Source: Triticum aestivum
Lineage: Eukaryota; Streptophyta; Magnoliopsida; Poales; Poaceae
Assembly (NCBI RefSeq): GCF_018294505.1
Contig: NC_057796.1
Coordinates: 187,450,270-187,514,269 of the forward strand
Direction of reading: 5' to 3'
Length of the DNA: 64,000 nucleotides
Part shown: piece after piece, positions 45,960-57,425 of the stretch
Layout of the letters: each line of letters starts with the position of its first letter
Numbering within the stretch: position 1 is the first letter of the stretch
Notes under the pieces: generated by a model
Told to the model about the DNA's origin: nothing
Database searches by the model: none
The model's input: the letters and a program-made list of their open reading frames with translations, nothing else
Made by a program: the position numbers and the translations under genes

Positions 45960-47607
45960 TATTGGGGAACGTGGCATGTAATTTCAAAAAAAATCCTACG
46001 ATCATGCAAGATCTATCTAGGAGATGCATAGCAACGAGAGGGGAAGAGTGTTTCCACGTACCCTCGTAGACCGAAAGTGGAAGCGTTAGGTTAACACGGT
46101 TGACGTAGTCGAACATCTTCACGATCCAACCGATCTAGTACCAAACGTACGACACCTCTGAGTTCAGCACACGTTCAGCTCGATGACGTCCCTCGAACTC
46201 TTGATCCAGCAGAGGATCAAGGAAGAGTTTCGTCAGCACACGGTGTGGTGACGGTGATGGTGATGTTATTCACGCAGGGTTGCACCTAAGCACTACGACG
46301 CTATGACCGGAGGAGTAAACTGTGGAGGGGGGCACCGCACACGGCTAAGAGAACAACTGTTGTACATTGGGGTGACCCCTGCCGCCGTATATAAAGGAGG
46401 GGAGGAGGTGGCCGGCCTAGAGGGGCGCGCCATGGGGGGAGTCCTACTAGGACTCCTAGTCCTAGTAGGATTCCCCTTTCCTTCTCCGGAGTGGGAAAGG
46501 GGGAAAAGGGAGAGGGAGTAGGAGAGGGAAGGGGGGCGCCGCCCCCTTACCCCAGTCCAATTCAGACTCCCATGGGGGGGTTCCGATAACCCCTCGGTAC
46601 TCCGAAAAAATACCCGAACCACTCAAAACCATTCCGGTGTCCGAATACCATCTTCCAATATATCAATCTTTACCTCTCGACCATTTCGAGACTCCTCGTC
46701 ATGTCTGTGATCTCATCCGGGACTCCGAACAATCTTCGGTCACCAAAACACATAACTGATAATACAAATCGTCATCGAACGTTAAGCGTGCGGACCCTAT
46801 GGGTTCGAGAACTATGTAGACATGACCGAGACACATCTCCGGTCAATAACCAATAGTGGAACTTGGATGCTCATATTGGTTCCTACATATTCTATGAAGA
46901 TCTTTATCGGTCAAACCGTAATGACAACATACGTCATTCGCTTTGTCATCAGTGCGTTACTTGCCCGAGGTTCGATCATCGGTATCTTCATACCTAGTTC
47001 AATCTCGTTACCGGCAAGTCTCTTTACTCGTTTCATAGTGCATCATCCTACAACTAACTCATTAGTCACATTGCTTGCATGGCTTATAGTGATGTGCATT
47101 ACCGAGAGGGCCCAGAGATACCTCTCCGATACTCGGAGCGACAAATCCTAATCTTGATCTATGCCAACCCAACAAACACCTTCGGAGACACCTGTAGAGC
47201 ATCTTTTGCGACATTTGATAGCACACAAGGTGTTCCTCGGTATTCGGGAGTTGCATAATCTCATAGTCAGAGGAATATGTATAAGTCATGAAGAAAGCAA
47301 TAGCACTAAAACTTAACGATCATTATGCTAAGCTAATGGATGGGTCTTGTCCATCACATCATTCTCTAATGATGTGATCCCATTCATCAAATGACAGCAC
47401 ATGTCTATGATCACGAAACTTAACCATCTTTGATTAACGAGCTAGTCTAGTAGAGGCATACTAGGGGCACTTTGTTTTGTCTATGTATTCACACATGTAT
47501 CAAGTTTTCGGTTAATACAATTCTAGCATGAACAATAAACATTTATCATGATATAAGGAAATATAAAATAACAACTTTATTATTGCCTCTAGGGCATATT
47601 TCCTTCA
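45960..47607 (-). repeat. 5' LTR of copia C (1648 bp)
   Basis: On the minus strand it begins TGAAGGAAATATGCCC at 47607 and ends at 45960 next to the primer site. The inner end reads TATTGGGGAAC on the plus strand where TG would be expected. The promoter region holds TATATA at 46388-46393, with the palindromic TCCTACTAGGA/TCCTAGTAGGA pair 48-77 bases upstream (46441-46470). Only this LTR is in the window. Confidence 0.85.
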
Positions 47608-50600
47608 ATTAGGGCCTTCCCATAAAAGGCAAATGTGGTTGCACTGGTCAGCTCGATTTGGTGGCACCATGAATCAGCCAACAGTTGTTCAAGTTCATTA
47701 TGATCCGGTTAAACTTGAATGCAAGGAGCTGAGCCATAGTAAAATATGATGCAACATAAGCATAGAGGTGCAACATAATCATCGAGCATAACCACAATGA
47801 AGCATTAAATCAAATGAGCATGGCATACTGACGAGCATAAGCATAACATTACCCATGAGCATAGCATGAATACTATCATCATAAATAGACACCATGCAAG
47901 AACATAACAAGAATACTGCCAGGTAAGCATGTAACAAACTGGATGCAAAGGAACATGCATAGCAACGGTACTTGATAACAAATGACAAGCATGCATCATG
48001 ATGAACACCACTACTACCAGCATGTACTACTACTACCAAGCATAACATGTGACAATAATACTAGCAAGTAGTACTAGATAACAAGATGCATCAGAACATA
48101 GCATGAAGGTGAACATGAAACCACGAGCATAACCGAAACAACGACAGCAGTAACAAACAAGAAGGAAGTTAACGGGCAAACATTTATTAAATATTCAAGT
48201 ATAAATGATGGCTACGGCATGGCTATCATACAAGTGGCTGTTGTGGCTTGCCTGGGGGTGACGGAGACTCCGGGAAGAAGTGCGGTGAAGCTACGGAACG
48301 AAACGTCGGACGGTTCTCTCTCGGAGGGGGCTGATTAGAAGCATGGGAAAAATGGTCATTTTCACTATGGGACCACCTAGTGAAAATGTTACCAACAGAA
48401 AGATCTCGATGAGACGAAGAAGTGGGCGTTGGATTCAGCTCGATCGGAGTTACGGTTTCGGAGATACGAAGGGTGGAAGCTCAGGGACTAATATGTGAAT
48501 AAATCTTATACAAACAGGTCCATGGGCTGAAAAACAGAAAACATATTTAGAGGAAATACGCCTTCCAAACAGAGAAAACGTATCTTCAACCTAAGAAGAA
48601 CAAAAAATGCGCTTTCACTTACCTCTCTCTCTCTCCTCTTGTTGGTCTTCTTCCAGCTCCCGATCGGGAAACAGGGGAGGCAAGGAAGAGGTGAGGCTGG
48701 GCTCGGCCGGCGACAGGCTCGGCGGCTCCGGCCACCTCCGGCGAGGGCGCTGAGACTGACGAGCTCGGGAGGTAGCGCCTCGTCCGTCCAGAAGGGAGAT
48801 AGGCACCGAGGAGGGGCGGGAGATGAGGTGGCCACCGGGACAGAGAGCAACCCGTGGCGGCGATGGACCTTGGGGCGGCGGCTAGGGACACTCCGTCGAC
48901 GAGGCGAGGGACGGGGAAGCTCGTGGTGGTGGAAGGAAGCGGAGAGGGGGCTCGGGCGGTCGGACTTGAGTGGAGGCCGGTGATGGTCGTGGCGAGGAAA
49001 GGCGATGTGGGGCCACTCTCGGTGAGCAAATGAGGCAGGGGAAGAGGTGGTGAGGAGCGGAGGACTCGGGCACACCTTAAATAGATGCGGGGGAGGGCTC
49101 TAGAGCTCATGTGCGAACTTCAACATGGCTCTAATGGAGGACAGCAGCTGGACGCAGCACGGGCATGGCTCTAGCGGTGCATTAATGGCGAACCAAGAGG
49201 GGGCCCGGGCACGGGGTGATGCAGTCGAGCACGGGGGAGCTCCTGGACAAGGTTGGACGCCGAGACGATGAGGGAGCGGACGGGAACAATGGCTGGAACG
49301 AGCTAGAGCACACAATTAGTCATGACTCAAGCGTGATCACCATGGGCACGGGTGCAAGCGGTGCGTTCTGGCTGGGCCGACCATGTCTGGCATGTAGTCC
49401 ATCCAGGGTAAGTTACAACTGAGGTGATGAAGCGACCAGGGGCACTGTGGTTAGGTGGTAATGATCCTTTGAAGTTTGCTGTTGCAAACTTAATGAGGTC
49501 ACTGTGATCCATAGGGAGATGCTAAGGACTGAACATGATGTCTGGGGTGTTTAGGCTAGGAAGGGCTATGATCCTGTGAAGTTTGGAGGGATTTGGACCA
49601 AGATTTAACATAGTTGCTTTGCAACTACATAATCTGGTCCAGAATAGAGATTTGGATGATGCACTCACATGAAGTGGCAAACTGAGCTGAATTTGGGCAT
49701 GGCCCAATTATTTGAGAAAATGAAGATGCTCAAAAAGTTTCAGGCCATTTGGATTAGCCAAACTAGCACTTGCTTCATATAGCTTCTCTCTGGATAGAAT
49801 TTTGGAAAAATTGCATAGGTTAAATGGGTTAATGAATTGATACAAAACTTGGTGGAGAGAGTTTATGTGGATAGGAGAATGCCCTGGTAAATTTTGAGCT
49901 TAAATGAAGCAATATAAAATATAGTTGCTTCACAAACTGAAAATCTGACCAGAAACCAAGATTTGGAGCTGGGCTCACATAGACGAGTTACATGAGCTCG
50001 AATTTTGTGGAGAGTGATGATTTGATCATATGAAGGACCTTGCAAAATTTCAACTCATTTGGATATTCCTAGCTTGTACTTCCTTCACACAAGCTTCCCT
50101 CGGACATGAACTTTGAAAAATTGCTCAGGAATATTTACTAGGCAAATGAGTTGAATTTTGGCATGGGCCAATTATATGGAAAGGAAAAGATGTCCAAAAA
50201 GTTTGGGTTCAATCAAGCAAAGATAAATGGCACTTCCTTCTCAAACAACCACTTAGGGCAGAATGAGAAAAGGAATACTTGTGAATTATCTTTGATGGTG
50301 CCATGGAAGGATTTTGACATATTTGAGGAAGATATGACCCAAACAATTTATGAGAATTATTTGGGAATTTTGGGAGTGACAGAAATATAGGTTGCTTCAC
50401 AACCTAGGGCAAAAAGGAGTATTCCTTTAACAGAGAAGGAATATTCCCTAGAAAAAGAATATTGGATTAGGTCAAGGATGAAAATGACATGATCTTGGGA
50501 TGATGATGAGGATGACAAGCCACTATAAAACCTAGGAAGACATGATCTTCCCAAGTTTCAGAACCATATAGCCACGGAAAAAAATGAAATCAAGAAATCC

Positions 50601-50645
50601 AAGAAAATCTTCAGAAAAAGAAAAGGGCAAAATCCAGGGTGTTAC
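47608..50645. repeat. Gypsy-type LTR H, right-hand 3 kb (interrupted by copia C)
   Basis: Ends GGGTGTTACA at 50645, directly against AP2 coding sequence. The left part is absent because copia C is inserted. Composition is that of large chromovirus LTRs: a purine-rich CATAGCA/AACATGCA zone, then a GC-rich block (48650-49060) with open frames on both strands that I regard as composition, then AT-rich sequence. Around 49600-50400 there are diverged internal repeats: TAGTTGCTT(T/C)(G/A)CAA at about 49607 and 49919, and GAATTT(T/G)GGCATGG at about 49690 and 50155. Confidence 0.7.
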
Positions 50646-50867
50646 ATGCGCCCGCTCCCGAGTCGCCACGTTGAGGAAGTTCATCCCCCTACGAGGCCGT
50701 CGGAGGCGCCACGCCGCCGCGTTGTACGCGCGGGCGGCCTCGTGGGCGGTGTCGAAAGTGCCGAGGCCGAGGCGCATCTCATGGAACCGGATCTCCACGG
50801 AGAAGCTACAGGAGGGGCGCGGGCGGACGCCGCGGTAGCCCCAAGTTTCCCGGCGGTGCGGCGACAT
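50646..50867 (-). pseudogene. AP2/ERF-domain gene, 5' part, cut by LTR H
   Basis: ATG 50867 in the context CCACCATGT opens MSPHRRETWGYRGVRPRP, then FHEMRLGLGTFDTAHEAA, RAYNAAAWRLRRPR and MNFLNVATRERA, 74 codons up to the LTR at 50645. This is one AP2/ERF domain starting about residue 10, with the YRGVR and LGTFDTAxEAAxAYxxAA signatures. Such proteins are plant transcription factors. The usual FxAEIR element reads FSVEIR. The rest of the gene must lie left of H, outside the window. The frame that continues into the LTR is accidental. The fragment itself has no stop or shift. Confidence 0.85.
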
Positions 50868-50945
50868 GGTGGCGCAGCGGCAGCGAGGCGAGAAAGAGCG
50901 GGGAGAGAGCGGTGGCGAGGAACAGAGCGGTGGGAGGGCGTTGGA

Positions 50946-50952
50946 TTTTATA
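50946..50952 (-). promoter_or_regulatory. TATA box of the AP2/ERF gene
   Basis: TATAAAA on the minus strand, about 80 bases before the ATG at 50867, followed by a GC-rich leader. Confidence 0.65.
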
Positions 50953-51009
50953 AAGCGCGCCGGACGCTGCGCGCCAAAACTAGGGCGCGCCCGGCCGCTT
51001 TTTCCCAAG

Positions 51010-52197
51010 CGCGCGTGATCCTTTCCTGACGTCCCTGCTATCTCTACTCTCTTCTCTAGTCTTATATTATATATTTATTTTATATTTATATTTATCACTA
51101 CTTCTTATATCTTATATATCTCTTATATATATTTTATATATGTCTTATAAAAAACAGAGTTGGTGATGACGATGTGCCTGCCATCCTGCAATATAGGTTG
51201 TCCGATTATATAGGCCGTCCGATTATATCTGACGGATAGGGAGGAAACTATGGCAATATTGCAAAAAGATACCCGCACCTCTCTCCATGTTTGAAGATAA
51301 GGCCTTCCCTCGTTCATCCTTTTCTCCCACAAGATAAACTACTCATACAAATGCATCTTGATGTTTCGTGCAACGCATGGGCATCTTGCTAGTTCTATAA
51401 AACTTTCCATCATTTGCCACACTACTGGTTGCAGATGAAGGACCCTACCCAAGCACAGCGCAATACAGGAGCGACTCACAATTACAAGGTGATGTTCTGT
51501 TGGACAATGCAAGCTATAACCAATTACTTTTATGGGAACAATAGCGACCAGGGAATTTGAAGGGTAGGTATGAAAAAAATTGGAACTGCGCATGTACTGC
51601 TAAGAGATTCAATATACACATTACCAATTGAGGAGGAGTACAATGGTCGCGGCGGCCTGTGTGCATCATGGTCGGCAACAGGAGTCGGTTCATTGTCCAC
51701 AACGGTGGTGCTTTTGCGCTTGGCATCGGCTTCCGGGAAGCAGATCCGAGACCGTGGAAGATGGTGCCGGGGAGCAGGCTCCGTGTACGAGGACGACGGT
51801 GGACCGGCTCCAGTGCGGCGTACGACATCGTCGATGAGGCAGATGCGCTGCGGTGGACGAGTGCGCCGATGTAGAAGGGGAGGAGCACGAAGACCGCGGT
51901 GCCGTGGAGAAGTCTATTTTGCGGTGGGGATACAAAATGGGGAGTATTCAGTTGTACTACTCTGGGTGCCAGGGTGGGGTTGGCTGGGTAGGGTGAACCT
52001 GAAGTTACCAAAACAGCCCCCTACCAACCAGCATCCATAGGCCTGTTCCGAAGGGTATGATGGTAACTTCGCACTGCTCGAATCAGGGTCGTGGGAGATT
52101 TTCCCGCCGACCTCAAAATTTTGTAACACTGAACTCCCTGGCTGGCGTATTGGGTGATTGGGCTAAGCAACTAGCGAGTAGTACTAGTAAGTACTAG
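51010..52197. other. Upstream region of the AP2/ERF gene, no recognised gene
   Basis: Bases 51060-51150 are a degenerate TATAT/TTTATA low-complexity tract. Between 51514 and 52040 frames are open on both strands (165 and 156 codons), but neither shows a known motif and their base pattern favours neither. I leave them uncalled. GTACTAGTA repeats occur just before the MITE. Confidence 0.4.
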
Positions 52198-52199
52198 TA

Positions 52200-52455
52200 C
52201 TCCCTCCGTTTTTATTAACTCTGCATATTAGGTGTGACCAAAGTCAAACTTCCTAAAGTTTGACCAAGTTTATAGAAAAATCTCAACATTTACCATAACA
52301 AAAATGTATGATGTGAAAGTACATTCAATAATGAATCTAATGGTATTTATTTGTTATTGTATATGTTAATATTTTTTGTTATAAGATTTGTGAGAGTTTA
52401 CAAAACTTGACTTTGACCAATGCTAATACGCGAACTTAAATAAAAATGGAGGGAG
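52200..52455. mobile_element. Stowaway (Tc1/mariner) MITE, 256 bp
   Basis: Terminal inverted repeats CTCCCTCCGTTTTTAT and ATAAAAATGGAGGGAG, with TA target copies at 52198-52199 and 52456-52457. Internal inverted AAGTCAA/TTGACTT segments are typical. It resembles the Icarus family of Triticeae from memory. Confidence 0.9.
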
Positions 52456-52850
52456 TACACATTTGTTTTCTTAGTTTGTAGTGGATTTAATCATTTGCTG
52501 TAATCATGAAATAAATATATTAGGCTACTGACTTCGAATGTAATGGTTTATACAATTCAATAGTTAGAATCATTGTTGAATTCCAAGATGTATATGAGGT
52601 CTATAGTACTTCACAATATGCTCAAACTCACATAATCCCAGTCAAATGAAAATCTAAATGCATTTCATAGTTATTACTTTTTAGGATGCAACAAAACCAA
52701 CCACAACTCTACATGATCCATTATAAAAGCAACATTTTGAACACATGCCAATGTGTAAATGAAACATGTAGAGAGAGCTTGCGAAGATGGAGCAGATAGG
52801 GCAGGAAAGATTGTATGTATGTGGGCGACAGAGTAGGAGACAAACCTAAC

Positions 52851-52851
<1 letters not shown>

Positions 52852-52881
<30 letters not shown>
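52852..52881. repeat. (GA)n microsatellite, about 15 units
   Basis: Uninterrupted alternating AG. Confidence 0.9.
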
Positions 52882-52884
<3 letters not shown>

Positions 52885-53272
52885 GAAGTTAGGTCCGTGA
52901 GAAAGATGGAGACATGTAATATACGTGAGATGCGTGTGCATTCGGATTTTGTACACATGGAAGGAGAAGAGACAACGGGTTTGATGAGAGAGCTAGAAAA
53001 ACATGGATGAGAGGGGAAGGATCTCGTGGGTTGAGGGATTGATAATTTTGTGCGGGAGAGAAAGGGGGGAGGAGTCACTCAACCGTCGTCACATCATCAT
53101 GCTTCCAAATGGCCCCGCATTCTTTAGTGTAGTGTGGTCGCCGTCTTCGATGTCCTCGATGCCTTCTTTGAAGATTGAGGTGGTGTGCATGCTGGGGTGC
53201 AGAGAAGCACAAGCGAGAGTGGTCGCCATATAACCTTGGATGGGGATGAATTGTGTGCTCGAGGGAGGGGGA

Positions 53273-53292
53273 GTGTGTGTGTGTGTGTGTGT
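53273..53292. repeat. (GT)n microsatellite, 10 units
   Basis: Uninterrupted GT run in a G-rich context. Confidence 0.9.
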
Positions 53293-53533
53293 CAGATATT
53301 GAGAGAAATCAAACCTATGGAGAGAATGTGTGTGTGTATGTGACGGAAAGCTACATGCTAAATAGGGTTTTCACGAAGAGATTGTGCGTGCGAGATAGTG
53401 AGTGATGTGCGGGCCTTGAGGTGGGCAGGGGCCGGGTGAGGGTGTCAAAATGTTTGCATTGCTGCATGTGTTACATGCGATCGTGCGAGGGACGGACGTA
53501 TCGAGAGAGATGGTTGTTGTGTTATGGATGCTC

Positions 53534-53565
53534 CTCTCTCTCTCTCTCTCTCGCACACACACACA
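53534..53565. repeat. Compound (CT)n(CA)n microsatellite
   Basis: About nine CT units, one G, then six CA units. Confidence 0.9.
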
Positions 53566-53866
53566 AGTACAAATAGAAGACCGTTCTCTCATGTATACAC
53601 AACGTATCGGCATCTCTCTATGTCTCACTCATGCATGATCATTTGCACATTCACACCTCTCTATGTCTCTATCACACGCACACCGTCTCCACATCACCCT
53701 TTCGCCACAACACACATATGGAAACATACACGCGTTCTCTCTCAGTCACACACACAGAATCAGTATTAAAAAAATGTCTAGGGCGCACCTAAAATGTCCA
53801 AATCCAAATAAGCACGAACTGAAGCTAAATTCAAATATATGGAAATATTGTAGAGTGAAGAACTTT

Positions 53867-55912
53867 TGTAACGACCCGAACCTGATAAGATTCGATGTCT
53901 CTGTGCTTACCGTGCTAGTCCCTGGATCAATTCGCTAGCACACACAGTACATAGGAATATCAAAGTAACAAGTGCATCATTTACTACAACATATGATCCA
54001 GAATTTATAAAGTATTACAAACTGAATAGTACATAGCTATATTTATCCAATAACAACGGAAATGTAGCATAATAAACGATGAGTCCAAACAATGTCCACT
54101 GGCGAAGATGTTGAGTGAAGACTCGCAACCCTATTGTATCTCACTGATCATATGAATATCCTGCAACATGATAAGTTGCAGCCACGAGGGTCAATACATT
54201 GAATGTATTGGCAAATCACACAATAATGACATAGCAAACCTACATCAACATGCAAGGTATGACAAACAGAACACTCAAGTTGGTTTGGCATAAAGCTAAC
54301 TTCACCTACCTCCACTAACAAGTTAAAGTTTACACAAGCACAATTGTCACACGACGAACTAGAGCACATCCAAATTACCCACACGGGAAACCCTCGGAAT
54401 CAGAGGATGAAAATGAAAAAGATCTTCAAGAAGTCTCAAGTGCGCTCATTCGTGGCGCATTCTCTAGGGACAATAGAGCGCTCAGTCATTGACGCATTCA
54501 CCAAAGAAAAAGTCCCGAGCCTATAGCTATAAACACTCACCACTTTCACGAAACACTCACACAAACCCACGTCTACCATCACACCATCACATAAAACAAC
54601 CAATACCAAAACATGACAACACGAGATACACAAACCAAACATATATCATAGCATAAAAACCACACATGCATAGCAGAACATAGGATGACCATAATCAAAA
54701 GTGCATCTTGCCTTGAAAGGTGCTGAAGTACTCTAACGCTTAATTCTGATCCGCTTCGCACTCCGGACAATCTATACGATTAACGAAGGCACCGATAAAT
54801 AAACCGTACTCACATAACACCACAATAAAGTCAACAGCAAGAAATTCAAATCAAAACTTAAATAACAGAACATATCAGTAGGTATATCTTACCTACGTGC
54901 TAGTAGGATCACAATGCAAAAAGAATCAACTAATTTGGATCAATGGTTTGAAAGATATGGCCTCCGGCAGGTTAAATTCAAATTTGAGCAAATTCAAATT
55001 TTAAAGTTTCAAAAATTATATTGGATATGTGTGCTGGAAATAGGGGATCATTATGAAGAATTTGGCATTGGTTTCATCAAATTTGGATAAACGATGCAAA
55101 AGTTACGCAGGTTTGAAAAATAGGAACAAATCTGCCTTTTTCTATTTAAAACAAAAAATACCTGACACGTGGTGCACTGTGATAGGGTGAAGAGTGTTTG
55201 CTGTTGCGGCTAACCGATGGACGGCCACTAATTAGTGCATACCGGTTCGAGAGGAAAAAAACTTAACTGATCTAATCCTAGCGGTCCATCATAGATCGAA
55301 CGGGCGGAGGAGCTCACCCGTGAACAAAGGCAGGCCGCCGGACTTGGAGAAGAGGACCTCGGCGGCTCGGACCTCGACGACGGCGACAGCTACATGGAAT
55401 CTCCGGCGAGGGCAGCTTCTTCTTTGGGTAGAAGTCGTGGTCCCTCTGGTGTGCCCCTACGCTAGAGCGAAGATGAGGAAGAGACAGGAGGTCAAGGAGA
55501 AGAGTACGAAGGGGAAGGGAGGCGCTCAAAACCTCGGCTGGCTACGAATTCAACGGCGGCGACAAGCTTCTGCAAAACGGATTCCGGCGAGATCGGGACA
55601 GGGCGAAACGAGCACGGGAGATCTCAGATTTGCCAAAAATCGGACGCGGAGGATTTGGGCAGAATATATAGAGGGTCGGGCGTGGGAGAAAGGTCAAGAA
55701 CGGATCAAATCGATCGAAGATTTGGATCGAGAGACGAACTCGTGTGCGTACAGGAAACTGGGCGAGAGGAGAGAGATGAGGGCTGGGTCCCTTTCGTCAG
55801 CGGCAGAGAGGTGGGAGAAAAGAAAAACAAACGGGCTGCGGTGCTTGGCTGGCCTGCTAGCTGCTGTTGCTTCCGCTTCAGCGCGCGTAGGCGAGGGATA
55901 GAGGCGGGCTGA
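53867..55912 (+). repeat. Diverged chromovirus-type LTR L, incomplete
   Basis: Begins TGTAACGACCCGA, and its first 350 bases follow the G LTR in order: TCTCTGTGCTT, CCCTGGATC, the CACAGTAC phrase, the GAGTCCA phrase, the conserved hairpin and a GAATGTATTGGCAA phrase. A GC-rich block at 55310-55910 resembles the promoter/leader of such LTRs. I found no TGTTACA end, primer site or polypurine tract, so the right boundary is approximate and the LTR is truncated. Frames in the GC-rich block are not called. Confidence 0.55.
54161..54181. other. Stem-loop in LTR L
   Basis: CTGCAAC/GTTGCAG around ATGATAA, matching the hairpin in both G LTRs. Confidence 0.6.
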
Positions 55913-56194
55913 GGGGGTGGCATACTGTGCAGACCAAATGCACAGTAAAACTGGCTGGTAAAGAAAACTACAGGAATTATTGGCTATCAATCAAACATGC
56001 CAATGGAATTTCTAAAATACATAAACACACAGTAAAATACTACTACTAATATATATAATTCCAGCCCCAACGCAATTTTGTAAAACTATTCTATGCAATA
56101 AAGAACACACAAAGAGCAGTATAAAACAAATCTAAAAATCTTTTGGAGTTCATAAAATTACAGAAATACATCAGGTGAACTCCACAAAATCATT

Positions 56195-56478
56195 ATGTTG
56201 CAGGATATTCAGATGATCAGTGATATACAGTAGGGTTGCCAGTCTTCACTCAACATCTTTGCCAGTGGGCATTGTTTGGACTCATCGTTTATTATGCTAC
56301 ATTTCCGCTGTTATTGGATAATTATAGCTATGCACTATTCAGTTTGTAATACTTTATAAATTCTGGATCATACGTTGTAGTAAATGATGCACTTCTAACT
56401 TTGATATTCCTATGTACTGTGTGTGCTAGCAAATTGATCCAGGGACTAGCACGGTAAGCACAGAGACATCGAATGCAA
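56195..56478 (-). repeat. Inverted partial copy of the start of LTR L
   Basis: The reverse complement matches about 53888-54175 with scattered differences (for example TCACTGATCAT, GATGAGTCCAAACAATG and TGATCCAGAATTTATAAAG). About 2 kb separates the arms. The copy stops just short of the TGTAACGACC terminus. Confidence 0.8.
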
Positions 56479-56482
56479 TAAT

Positions 56483-56948
56483 TTAGTGCACCTTGAAATC
56501 TGAACATGTGTGGGGCGTGTATGTTTTTAATGACTTGAGATTATACCTAGCCTGGCATGCAAGATGCCTTATTATGCACCGTTCCCCATACCTGCAGGAA
56601 GCCCGTTCGTCTCCAAATCTTTTCCTCTCCATGTGTGAAAACAATTTGCCTGCTTGACTCTCCTCCTTCCGGCAGTCCTACCACTCCACCCCGCGTGGAA
56701 AAAAATCTGCATGCATGACTCTCCTCCCCCCACGCTCGTCCAATCCGTTGTGACCAGCAATATTTCCACCCCTTCCCTCCCCCGTAATTTACTCCAACAA
56801 ATATGCCCACGTAGTTGTTACGTTAATCATGCAACATATCTTACGTGGGTGTGCCATTGCTCGCTATAAATACTGCGCCTCCCACGGCATCCGGAAGAAT
56901 GCTCACGTTCATCGCTATCTCCTCCCTCTCCCTCTCACGTCGACCACC
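56483..56948 (+). promoter_or_regulatory. Promoter and leader of an interrupted native gene
   Basis: Not repeat-like. Contains GCATGCATGACTC near 56709 and other CATGCA (RY-type) words, two TGACTCTCCTCC copies (about 56655 and 56716), TATAAATA at 56865-56872, and a pyrimidine-rich leader ending CGACCACC before ATG 56949. RY words are typical of seed-expressed genes, but that role is only inferred. Confidence 0.6.
56865..56872 (+). promoter_or_regulatory. TATA box
   Basis: TATAAATA, 84 bases before ATG 56949, in the context CTCGCTATAAATACTGC. Confidence 0.7.
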
Positions 56949-56955
56949 ATGGCAT
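56949..56955 (+). pseudogene. First seven coding bases (ATG GCA T) of a gene cut by gypsy E
   Basis: ATG in an optimal ACCATGGC context, one Ala codon and one base, then the E LTR. Nothing is left to identify the protein. The downstream part should lie beyond E, off the right edge, preceded by a repeat of GGCAT. Confidence 0.55.
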
Positions 56956-57425
56956 TGAGGGAGTCCTGGATTAGGGGGTCCTTGGGTGCCCGGTCTATTC
57001 GATATGGGCCGGACTGATAGGCCATGAAGGCGAAGCAGAAGATCATCCCCCATGTCCGGATAGGACTCCTATATGCGTGGACGGCAAGTTTGGTGTTCGG
57101 ATGTAATCTTTCCTTCTTCTGCAAACCAACTCTGTACAACCCTAGGCCCCTCCGATGTGTATATAAACTGGAGGGTTTAGTCCGTAGAGGCTATCAGAAT
57201 AATCATAGGCTAGACAGCTAGGGTTTAGCCATTACGATCTCGAGGTAGATCAACTCTTGTAACCCCTATACTCATCGAATACAGTCAAGCAGGACATAGG
57301 TTTTTACCTCTATTAAGAGGGCCCGAACCGGGTAAGCATCATGTCCCCATTGTCCCTTGTTACCATTGATCCTTAAGACTCATAGCTTGGGCCCCCCTCC
57401 TACCCGAGATCTGCCGGTTTTGACA
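56956..57425 (+). repeat. 5' LTR of gypsy E (470 bp)
   Basis: Begins TGAGGGAGTCC, ends GGTTTTGACA, with TATATAAA at 57160-57167. It is followed by a spacer and ATTGGTGCTTTCATTGAGAG, the primer-site region of a widespread Triticeae gypsy group. Probable target copy GGCAT at 56951-56955. Confidence 0.8.

Larger units (their letters stand above)
8583..47607 (-). mobile_element. Copia element C (BARE/WIS/Angela-like), host of most of the window
   Basis: Minus-strand copia parts appear in collinear order from the right: LTR (45960-47607), leader (44793-45959), gag (43255-43850), end of gag through protease to integrase (37203-39089), and reverse transcriptase to RNase H (8583-9684). The remaining RNase H and the 3' LTR should lie left of the CACTA element, outside the window. 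The LTR outer end (TGAAGGAAATATGCCC on the minus strand) and its glycine-rich GC leader match the BARE/WIS/Angela group. All coding parts carry stops or frameshifts. Four other elements are inserted in it. Confidence 0.8.
52458..53866. other. Intergenic stretch with microsatellites, no gene seen
   Basis: AT-rich to 52700, then purine-rich or pyrimidine-rich tracts with GA, GT, CT and CA runs. Small frames made of Ser-Leu or Thr-His repeats derive from the microsatellites. Confidence 0.4.

Noticed and set aside
48506..49110. Overlapping GC-rich ORFs on both strands
   Set aside because: They lie in the GC-rich leader zone of LTR H, are open in several frames, and show no domain.
50532..51008. 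158-codon ORF as a complete AP2 protein
   Set aside because: The start is upstream of the likely ATG and TATA box, and the C-terminal 40 codons are LTR H sequence.
51514..52040. Pair of overlapping ORFs upstream of the MITE as a gene
   Set aside because: No recognised motif, no promoter or splice evidence, and equally open on both strands.
55320..55901. 193-codon plus-strand ORF
   Set aside because: It is in the GC-rich part of LTR L on the strand opposite to the expected transcript and has no motif.
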